Shown in pieces: positions 1 through 5,291 of a DNA stretch of 5,291 nucleotides; position 1 is the stretch's first letter, and every line of letters starts with the position of its first letter. The notes below the pieces were generated by a model. The model saw nothing but the letters and a program-made list of their open reading frames with translations, had not been told where the DNA came from and did no database searches. Source of the stretch: Pseudomonadota bacterium (lineage in GTDB: Bacteria; Pseudomonadota; Gammaproteobacteria; Xanthomonadales; Marinicellaceae); NCBI GenBank assembly GCA_008501575.1, contig QQUO01000271.1:1-5291 (forward strand), in the 5' to 3' direction. The position numbers and the translations under genes were made by a program.

Positions 1-1
1 A

Positions 2-262
2 AAGGCCGCGAAAACGCACCATGTGGCCATTAAAAACTTCGCTTTTGTTCCTGACACAATCGATGTCGCCATAGGTGATAAAATTGTGTGGACGAATACA
101 GACGGTTTTCCTCACAACATCGTTAATTCGCGTTCACAGGAAACCTTGTCACAAACACTCGATAAAGGCGATGAATTTAGTTATATTGTCAATAAAGAAC
201 TCAATTATGAATGCGGCTTTCACCCTTCGATGAGGGGCATCATCCGACTGCAGAGGCCATAA
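2..262 (+). CDS. Cupredoxin (plastocyanin/amicyanin-like type 1 copper protein), 3' part
   Basis: This is the C-terminal 86 residues of a small blue-copper protein. The frame is open to the left edge. The residues before the GTG at 23 (KAAKTHH) read naturally into the first beta strand (VAIKNFAFVP), so GTG 23 is probably not the start. The real start, presumably with a Sec signal peptide ending near the Ala-Ala, lies upstream of the window. Counting from the codon at position 2, the cupredoxin hallmarks are the strand pair I24-G-D...V29-W-T-N, the first copper ligand His38 in the FPHNIV loop, and a C-terminal ligand loop with Cys71, His74 and Met77. The spacing Cys-x2-His-x2-Met matches amicyanin-type loops, so all four type 1 copper ligands are present. 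The family carries single electrons between redox partners in the periplasm. The partner here is unknown. The gene ends 14 bases before the ECF sigma factor start, suggesting co-transcription. The fold is secure; the specific role is not. Confidence 0.9.
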   Translation, partial: KAAKTHHVAIKNFAFVPDTIDVAIGDKIVWTNTDGFPHNIVNSRSQETLSQTLDKGDEFSYIVNKELNYECGFHPSMRGIIRLQRP

Positions 263-266
263 AATT

Positions 267-270
267 GGAG
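267..270 (+). promoter_or_regulatory. Ribosome binding site (GGAG) fixing the sigma factor start at GTG 277
   Basis: GGAG lies 6 bases upstream of the GTG at 277, an ideal Shine-Dalgarno spacing, and just after the cupredoxin stop codon. The same frame is open further upstream to an ATG at 211. That longer start would overlap the cupredoxin gene by about 50 bases and add 22 residues that merely read the copper-ligand codons in another frame. GTG 277 is therefore preferred. Confidence 0.75.
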
Positions 271-276
271 TTAAAT

Positions 277-999
277 GTGAAACAATCAAGTCAACAAGGG
301 CATGGGATTGATGTGGCATCAGTTCCCATGCCCGCCCCTGAAGTCTCTGATGATGAGCTCGTAGAAAAAATAAAATCAGACGGATTTATGGCTTATGGTG
401 AACTCGTTAAAAGGCATAATCAACGTATGTTCAGGGTGGCAAGAAGTGTCTTTAAGGATCATGCCATTGCCATGGACATTGTCCAGGAATCGCATATAAA
501 AGCGTTTAAAAAACTCGACAGCTATCAAGGTCCGGGGACCTTCGCCGCTTGGCTTGCCCGCATCACCCGAAATGAAGCGCTGATGTATCTAAGAAAACAC
601 GCCAAAGAACAAACCATGGGTGAACAGCAACAAACGATGGTGGATAATCATCAGCTTAAGCCGGATTATTTGATCATCAATAAACAACCCGATGACATTT
701 TACAGGGCCAGCATATGCAAAGCTTACTCAGTCAACAATTGGATCATTTATCAGAAAAGTTTCGATCGGTGTTTGTGCTCAGAGCGGTTGAACAACTGAG
801 CACCAAAGAAACCGCAGAAATTTTAAACATCAATGAAATCACCGTCAAAACACGGTACTTTCGAGCCAAAACCATGCTCAGAAACCAAATCAAAAAACAA
901 TTGGCGTCATCTGAGTTACAAGTTTATGAGTTTGGCAACCAGCACTGCGACCTGGTGTTACTGAATGTACTCACGGCCATTGCCAGGATCTCAAGATAA
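277..999 (+). CDS. ECF-type RNA polymerase sigma factor with C-terminal extension
   Basis: This is a 240-residue sigma-70 family protein of the ECF class, which directs core RNA polymerase to a specific set of promoters. Region 2 spans about residues 38-110, from the YGELVKRHNQRMFRVARS helix through the DIVQESHIKAFKKLDSY segment (D-x-VQE is typical of region 2.2) to TFAAWLARITRNEALMYLRK (regions 2.3-2.4). A Gln-rich linker of about 40 residues follows. Region 4 (about 150-205) holds the helix-turn-helix, with STKETAEILNINEITVKTRYFRAK as the recognition part. After region 4 there is a tail of about 35 residues with YEFGNQHCDLVLLNVLTAI. From memory this matches a conserved C-terminal motif (F-x-G-x-R-C-D-R-I-V-like) in a subset of proteobacterial ECF factors. 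Cys224 in this tail is the only cysteine in the protein. The gene follows a cupredoxin gene by 14 bases. No anti-sigma gene lies downstream, where uvrB follows after 126 bases. The target regulon cannot be read from the window. The sigma assignment is secure; the ECF subgroup is not. Confidence 0.92.
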   Translation: MKQSSQQGHGIDVASVPMPAPEVSDDELVEKIKSDGFMAYGELVKRHNQRMFRVARSVFKDHAIAMDIVQESHIKAFKKLDSYQGPGTFAAWLARITRNEALMYLRKHAKEQTMGEQQQTMVDNHQLKPDYLIINKQPDDILQGQHMQSLLSQQLDHLSEKFRSVFVLRAVEQLSTKETAEILNINEITVKTRYFRAKTMLRNQIKKQLASSELQVYEFGNQHCDLVLLNVLTAIARISR

Positions 1000-1125
1000 A
1001 GGACAGTCACCATATACCAGTGAAGGATAGCGAACGGAATGGTTGTTTTTTGATATCCGGCAAACACAAAAGCCCAGACAAATACATCTTAATAAACCCT
1101 GAGTTTTCCTATATCATATCCAGCC
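1000..1125. other. Spacer between the sigma factor gene and uvrB
   Basis: This 126-base AT-rich gap must hold any promoter private to uvrB, but none stands out. TTGATA at 1050-1055 resembles a -35 box, yet no good -10 hexamer lies 16-18 bases downstream. The AT-rich stretch at 1083-1095 could hold a weak -10 element. No stem followed by a T-run marks a terminator after the sigma factor; TCAC/GTGA (1007-1010 with 1020-1023) gives only four pairs. A right-hand SOS-box-like half (TATCCAG, 1117-1123) sits just before the uvrB start without a matching CTGT left half. Read-through from the sigma factor gene into uvrB is possible. Confidence 0.5.
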
Positions 1126-3147
1126 ATGGATATCGTCAACTTACAGATCAAACAATCAACCACGCCATTTAAAATAAACAGCCCATTTGAACCGGCCGGT
1201 GATCAGCCGCAGGCGATTGACAAGCTGGTAGAAGGCTTTGAAGATGGTTTAAAAGCACAAACACTGTTGGGAGTAACCGGTTCCGGAAAAACCTTTACCA
1301 TAGCGCACATGATTCAGAGGGTGCAAAAAACCACCATGGTGATGGCCCACAATAAAACCCTGGCGGCACAGTTGTACACGGAGTTTAAAGAGTTTTTCCC
1401 CAATAATGCAGTGGAATACTTTGTCTCTTATTATGATTATTACCAGCCCGAAGCGTATATCCCTTCATCGGATTTATACATTGAAAAGGATGCCTCGATT
1501 AATGAATACATCGAGCAAATGCGCCTATCGGCCACCAAGGCCCTGATGGAGCGCAAGGATGTCATTATTGTGGCCACAGTGTCGGCCATTTATGGCTTGG
1601 GTGATCCACAGTCCTATTTACAGATGCTGGTGTCATTAGCAGTCGGAGAGCGCATTGATCAACGCACCTTATTACGACGGCTGGCGGAAATGCAATACAC
1701 GCGCAATGACTTGGTCCTGGAACGCGGTACGTTCCGGGTTCGTGGTGAAGTAATTGATGTGTTTCCGGCGGATTCTGAGCGTGAAGCGGTGCGCATTGAG
1801 TTGTTTGATGATGAAATTGATTCCTTGCAGTACTTTGATCCCCTTACCGGCCACAGCATCAGTCGTGAAGAACAAATCAATATTTTTCCGACCTCACATT
1901 ATGCCACCCCGCGAGAACGGGTTTTGAACGCCATTGAGAACATCAAAATTGAATTAAAAGAACGTCTTAAGGTGTTGTATGATCAGAATAAATTGGTTGA
2001 AGCACAGCGTTTAGAACAACGCACTTTATATGATTTAGAAATGATGCAAGAGTTGGGTTATTGCTCCGGTATTGAAAATTATTCACGGCATTTAACCGGC
2101 TTACCGGCAGGCCATCCGCCACCCTGTTTATTCGATTATTTACCCGCCGATTCGTTGCTGGTGATTGATGAATCCCATGTTACCATTCCACAAATTGGTG
2201 CCATGTTTAAAGGTGATCGATCCCGTAAGGAAAGCCTGGTTAACTTTGGCTTTCGCTTACCCAGTGCCCTGGACAACCGGCCACTTAAATTTAAAGAGTG
2301 GGAAGAACGGACCCCGCGTATGGTGTTTGTATCAGCCACACCCAGCAAATACGAAGCCGAACATCAGGCACAAGTTGTGGAACAAATTGTACGCCCCACC
2401 GGCTTAATCGACCCACAAATTGAGGTCCGCCCAGTAACCACACAGGTGGATGACTTACTGTCCGAAATCCATAAGCGAGTCAAAATTAATGAGCGGATAC
2501 TGGTCACCACGCTGACTAAACGCATGAGTGAAGATTTAAGCGAATACCTGGCCGAGCAAGGTGTTAAAGTTCGTTATTTACACAGTGAAATTGCCACGGT
2601 TGAGCGGGTTGAGATTATTCGTGATTTAAGACAGGGTGTGTTCGATGTGTTGGTCGGTATTAATTTATTGCGCGAAGGTTTAGACATGCCCGAAGTGTCT
2701 CTGGTGGCCATTTTAGACGCTGATAAACAGGGGTTTTTACGTTCTGCCAGTGCCCTGATTCAAACCATTGGCCGGGCCAGTCGTAACCTCAATGGTAAAG
2801 CCATTCTCTACGGTGACACAGTCACTGCAGCCATGCAGACTGCCATCGATGAAACTGATCGACGACGCGATATTCAGGTTGATTTTAACGTACAGCACAA
2901 CATCACCCCAACATCAGTGAAACGCAAAATCCATGATTTACAAGCGGTCTACGAGCAAAGTCATCCGCAAGAATTACTCAAGGTGTCCGATTCAAAAATG
3001 ACATACAACCCCGATAAAGCCAAAGATGTCAGTCAGCTGTTGCAGAAATTAGAAAAGCAAATGAAACAATATGCCGCTGACTTGGAGTTTGAAAAAGCCG
3101 CTGACATGCGGGATGAGATTGAGCGCATTAAAGCGGCGTTATTTTAA
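1126..3147 (+). CDS. uvrB: UvrABC excinuclease subunit B (UvrB)
   Basis: UvrB is the central subunit of nucleotide excision repair. UvrA2 loads it onto DNA, it verifies the lesion with its ATPase/helicase core and beta-hairpin, then recruits UvrC for dual incision. The 673-residue product appears complete. Walker A is GVTGSGKT at 49-56. The damage-verifying beta-hairpin YYDYYQPEAY is at 102-111, with tyrosines 102, 103, 105 and 106 matching E. coli Tyr92/93/95/96. The Walker B segment is IDESH with Asp348-Glu349. Motif V is near GINLLREGLD (511-520), and motif VI QTIGRASRN is at 546-554 with Arg550 and Arg553. A C-terminal UVR domain, which binds UvrC, covers about 636-673. The N-terminus is about 10 residues longer than in E. 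coli, and the linker before the UVR domain is correspondingly shorter. ATG 1126 is the only ATG, GTG or TTG start between the in-frame stops at 1090-1095 and the conserved core, although no Shine-Dalgarno sequence precedes it. The gene converges on the AsmA-family gene. Function is secure. Confidence 0.98.
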   Translation: MDIVNLQIKQSTTPFKINSPFEPAGDQPQAIDKLVEGFEDGLKAQTLLGVTGSGKTFTIAHMIQRVQKTTMVMAHNKTLAAQLYTEFKEFFPNNAVEYFVSYYDYYQPEAYIPSSDLYIEKDASINEYIEQMRLSATKALMERKDVIIVATVSAIYGLGDPQSYLQMLVSLAVGERIDQRTLLRRLAEMQYTRNDLVLERGTFRVRGEVIDVFPADSEREAVRIELFDDEIDSLQYFDPLTGHSISREEQINIFPTSHYATPRERVLNAIENIKIELKERLKVLYDQNKLVEAQRLEQRTLYDLEMMQELGYCSGIENYSRHLTGLPAGHPPPCLFDYLPADSLLVIDESHVTIPQIGAMFKGDRSRKESLVNFGFRLPSALDNRPLKFKEWEERTPRMVFVSATPSKYEAEHQAQVVEQIVRPTGLIDPQIEVRPVTTQVDDLLSEIHKRVKINERILVTTLTKRMSEDLSEYLAEQGVKVRYLHSEIATVERVEIIRDLRQGVFDVLVGINLLREGLDMPEVSLVAILDADKQGFLRSASALIQTIGRASRNLNGKAILYGDTVTAAMQTAIDETDRRRDIQVDFNVQHNITPTSVKRKIHDLQAVYEQSHPQELLKVSDSKMTYNPDKAKDVSQLLQKLEKQMKQYAADLEFEKAADMRDEIERIKAALF

Positions 3148-3151
3148 CGCC
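3135..3151. terminator. Inverted repeat over the uvrB stop codon, possible transcription end point
   Basis: GGCGTTA (3135-3141) and TAACGCC (3145-3151) form a perfect 7-bp stem with a TTT loop. AGC (3132-3134) and GCT (3155-3157) can extend it across a 3-base bulge. The uvrB TAA stop (3145-3147) lies in the 3' arm. The position between convergent genes fits a bidirectional terminator. However, no T-run follows on the + strand, and only TTT follows shortly after on the - strand, so it is not a canonical intrinsic terminator. It could instead be a 3'-end stabilising hairpin. Confidence 0.4.
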
Positions 3152-3159
3152 ACCGCTAT

Positions 3160-3170
3160 TGGCTAAGCCA
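3160..3170. repeat. Short palindrome over the AsmA-family stop codon
   Basis: TGGCTAAGCCA is a perfect 11-base inverted repeat with a central A. As a hairpin it would have a 4-bp stem and a 3-base loop. It contains the stop codon of the minus-strand gene (TAG, complement of 3163-3165). It lies 8 bases from the larger inverted repeat over the uvrB stop. It is too small to be a terminator on its own and could be chance. Confidence 0.3.
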
Positions 3171-5291
3171 TTCCAGGTTCAGGTTGTGGTTCCGGCTCAT
3201 GTTCAGACGTATCCGGTTCAGGTTCAGGCTCTTTTCTGGACTTTTTGAATAAACCTTCGAGTAATTCTCGTTTGAGGCGGTCTTTACTGTCTTCTTTGGG
3301 CACCTCTTCTGTTTCGTTTCCAGCTGTATCTTCTGTTTTATCGCCATCTTTATTATCGCCAGTATCATCCGCTGCTTGCTCATCTGATGCAATCGGTTTC
3401 TCTTCAGGCTTTTTATCTTTACCCAACAATGAATCGAATAAATCCTGTTTCAGTTCTTCTTTCTTGGCATCAATTTTGTCTTTTTGGGTGTTGATTAACA
3501 GTTGTTTAATGTCGACACCAAAACTGGGTGACAACATGGATCCGGATAAACTCACCGGAATGCGATGGTTTAATAAACGTTCAAAACGATTGTCCAAAAC
3601 CCCCGGCGGTATATTGATTAACATCGGCTGTATCGTACCCTTAATGGACTGTGCAACCAAATCCACTTGCACTTCCCCGATTAAGTCAAAGTAAGGAGAT
3701 TTTAAGGACAGCTTTTTGGTTTTAATCACACCATCGACCACATCCGCTTCCAAAGCCATTGAAGCAAACTCAGTTTGTAAGGCTTTATTGGCTTCAGCTG
3801 CTTCGGTTTTATTCAGTAAGCTCAAAGCCTTTTGTGTCATTTGAACCAAATCAATGCCCTTAATTGCACCGTCACTGAGGTGGTATGACAAGTGGCCATT
3901 GGCAGTCCGTAACGGTACCTGTGAAAAGGGTTCATTGACCCGAATATCAGCCTGCAGCTGACCCAATCCACTTAATAAGCCTTCACCCATTAAATCGGTT
4001 AATAATGGCCCGGCTTGAATGTCCTGCATGCTGTGTTTAAGCACCAGTTTATCGACCGTCTTATCCGGCGCTAAAGTCAGTTCTGTTTTGAGTAATCCCT
4101 GATAAAAATCAGCGGTTAAAGGTCGCACGGCCAACTCACGACCGCGTGTGGTCATGTTTAATTGAATGTTGTTCAAAGTGGTGCCCATGGCAGTGAGGCG
4201 ACCGATGGTAATTTGACCTTCTAAATAACCAAAGTCAACATCGTCATCTGCATCTTGTGATGTTGTTGTTGCTGATTCCGTTTGTGGCAGATACTGGTCC
4301 AAATTCAGATGATCCAGTTGTAATTTAAAATCTCCGGCCATTCGATCTAAATTTGAGATGGTGACCTGCCCCGTTAATTGGCTGTCATCCAATTGCGCTT
4401 TAATATTATTGATTGCCAACACTTGACCGCGCATTGACCAATCCATTGAAGCCGCCAGTTGGTTGCCGGCTTGGTTATTTAAACCATCACCCATTTGCTG
4501 TAAATACTCTGCCACATCAAATGGCGCAACCTTTAGCTGCCCGGAATAACTGGCTTGATGGTCATTTAAGCCATTACCATTAACAGATGTGGTCATGTTT
4601 ATATTGGCATAGCTCAGATTTATTTGCTTAAATTGCAATTGATCTGTGCCCATATCCAACTGACCAGCTTGACCGGCACTGACCTTAAGCGGAATATCAG
4701 CCATGTACCCGGCTAAACTGAGGCCATTAAAATCAATCACCATGGCTTGCTCTGACAACAAATGATTAACCACAAATTCCGTGGTTAAATCAGCCGTTAA
4801 TTCCTGTTCAGCCATCATCAGTTGGCCACGCAAGGACATATCAACCGCCATATTGGCAGTAATGGCAGAACTGGAGAACTTCATATCAGATATTTGAATT
4901 GTGGAGTCCGCTGTGGCATCACGGTAATTTAACTGCCCCCCTGAAATCACAATGCCTTCAATATTCATATCAACAGCAACAGGGCTGTCTGTTTGTTGCG
5001 AATCTTCACCGGCCAGATGGTCTAACAGAGATTGCCAATTAGTTTGGCCGGATTTTGCCACCATCAAGTGTATGCTGGGCTTTTTTAGTTCTACAGTATC
5101 TACTTGGATGTCCTTTTTAAGCAGCGGTAAAAGTTTAACCCGTGCTGACAAAGTGCCGATTTGAGCTAAATAATCACCCTTAAAGCCAGTCTCATTGGCC
5201 ACCGTGACATCGTTGAGTTCAATCGCAATCCAGGGAAACACAGACCAGCCAATGGGCCCGTTTAATTGCACTTCACGACCTATTTGATGTT
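3163..5291 (-). CDS. AsmA family envelope protein, N-terminus beyond the window
   Basis: The visible 708 residues, counted from the first full codon at 5289, belong to the AsmA family of large inner-membrane-anchored periplasmic proteins. The family is linked to outer-membrane assembly and, in relatives, to lipid transport between membranes. The frame is open to the right edge and starts mid-domain with IGREVQLNGPIGWSVFPW (3-20). E. coli AsmA has a similar segment about 50 residues in, so the N-terminal membrane helix is missing from view; GTG 5271 is not the start. LLPLLKKDIQVDTVELKKP is the next family segment. The AsmA C-terminal domain runs from about 357, with FGYLEGQITIGRL, LTADFYQGLL (Tyr396), then GAIKGIDLVQ (474-483) and the IPVSLSGSMLSPSFGVDIKQLL segment near 580-600. 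The last 100 or so residues form a charged tail with two similar helices and a Pro-Glu end. The gene ends 15 bases from uvrB on the opposite strand. Family assignment is strong; the exact substrate or pathway is unknown, and I do not assign asmA because paralogues are common. Confidence 0.9.
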   Translation of the reverse strand, partial: HQIGREVQLNGPIGWSVFPWIAIELNDVTVANETGFKGDYLAQIGTLSARVKLLPLLKKDIQVDTVELKKPSIHLMVAKSGQTNWQSLLDHLAGEDSQQTDSPVAVDMNIEGIVISGGQLNYRDATADSTIQISDMKFSSSAITANMAVDMSLRGQLMMAEQELTADLTTEFVVNHLLSEQAMVIDFNGLSLAGYMADIPLKVSAGQAGQLDMGTDQLQFKQINLSYANINMTTSVNGNGLNDHQASYSGQLKVAPFDVAEYLQQMGDGLNNQAGNQLAASMDWSMRGQVLAINNIKAQLDDSQLTGQVTISNLDRMAGDFKLQLDHLNLDQYLPQTESATTTSQDADDDVDFGYLEGQITIGRLTAMGTTLNNIQLNMTTRGRELAVRPLTADFYQGLLKTELTLAPDKTVDKLVLKHSMQDIQAGPLLTDLMGEGLLSGLGQLQADIRVNEPFSQVPLRTANGHLSYHLSDGAIKGIDLVQMTQKALSLLNKTEAAEANKALQTEFASMALEADVVDGVIKTKKLSLKSPYFDLIGEVQVDLVAQSIKGTIQPMLINIPPGVLDNRFERLLNHRIPVSLSGSMLSPSFGVDIKQLLINTQKDKIDAKKEELKQDLFDSLLGKDKKPEEKPIASDEQAADDTGDNKDGDKTEDTAGNETEEVPKEDSKDRLKRELLEGLFKKSRKEPEPEPDTSEHEPEPQPEPGMA
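3166..3480 (-). other. Charged low-complexity C-terminal tail of the AsmA-family protein
   Basis: Residues about 604-708 of the visible protein change abruptly from beta-rich sequence to a hydrophilic tail. A Lys/Glu/Leu helix (604-623) ends in LFDSLLGKDKKP. An Asp/Glu/Thr/Gly-rich linker follows (about 628-664), then a second similar helix (667-688) ending in LLEGLFKKSRK. The last 20 residues are a Pro-Glu-Pro run ending GMA. The DNA for the Pro-Glu part is a degenerate run of GGTTCA-type units (about 3176-3234 on the + strand). The first helix resembles the usual AsmA C-terminal helix; the rest looks like an added extension, probably disordered. Confidence 0.7.

Noticed and set aside
211..276. 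Longer start (ATG 211) for the sigma factor, overlapping the cupredoxin gene
   Set aside because: The added 22 residues only read the cupredoxin ligand-loop region in another frame, and GTG 277 has a GGAG at ideal spacing.
1041..1060. T-rich stretch resembling the E. coli uvrB SOS box or an intrinsic terminator tail
   Set aside because: The half sites do not form CTGT-N8-ACAG, and no GC-rich stem precedes the T-run.
1020..1172. A 50-codon GTG-started open frame in the spacer, running into uvrB
   Set aside because: The only purine-rich site is about 16 bases from the GTG, which is too far. The peptide has no recognisable motif and it overlaps the uvrB start.
1659..2407. Open frames of 67-80 codons on both strands inside uvrB
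   Set aside because: They lie wholly within the conserved uvrB coding sequence and their translations show no family features, so they are shadow frames.
3156..3694. Open frames opposite or alongside the AsmA tail (minus 3156-3392, plus 3245-3694)
   Set aside because: The products are low-complexity Ser- or Lys-rich sequences produced by reading the repetitive tail DNA in other frames. The AsmA frame is supported by homology on both sides.
4952..5164. A 70-codon plus-strand frame opposite the AsmA N-terminal domain
   Set aside because: It is antisense to clearly conserved AsmA sequence and has no recognisable motif or ribosome site.
5269..5271. GTG at 5271 (minus strand) as the start of the AsmA-family protein
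   Set aside because: The codons upstream (HQIGRE) continue the conserved AsmA segment, and the expected N-terminal membrane helix would be lost, so the gene continues beyond the window.

Overview
This window comes from a bacterial chromosome, most likely a moderately AT-rich gammaproteobacterium. The UvrB and AsmA-family proteins resemble proteobacterial versions, and the UvrB aligns closely from memory with the E. coli protein. I cannot name a genus from the sequence alone.

Left part (1-999, + strand): the 3' end of a small cupredoxin (type 1 copper protein) gene runs in from the left edge. Fourteen bases later comes a gene for an ECF-type sigma factor (GTG start at 277, 240 aa). The tight spacing suggests one transcription unit. 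The sigma factor has a short C-terminal extension after region 4 that holds the protein's only cysteine. No anti-sigma gene is visible.

Middle (1000-3147, + strand): a 126-base spacer with no clear terminator, promoter or LexA box, then a complete, intact uvrB (673 aa). This is the DNA-damage-recognition helicase subunit of UvrABC nucleotide excision repair.

Right part (3163-5291, - strand): a large AsmA-family envelope protein gene, convergent with uvrB and separated from it by 15 bases. Its 5' end, which should encode the N-terminal membrane anchor, lies beyond the right edge. Its C-terminus carries an unusual charged tail with a duplicated helix motif and a Pro-Glu-rich end. Both convergent stop codons lie inside short inverted repeats.

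The cupredoxin and sigma factor may work together in a copper or redox response, which is inference. UvrB and the AsmA-like protein are unrelated housekeeping-type genes that happen to be neighbours. I see no CRISPR array, mobile element, tRNA or rRNA, and nothing that clearly amounts to a new multi-gene system. The points most worth a second look are the cupredoxin/ECF pair with its single-Cys extension and the AsmA tail.
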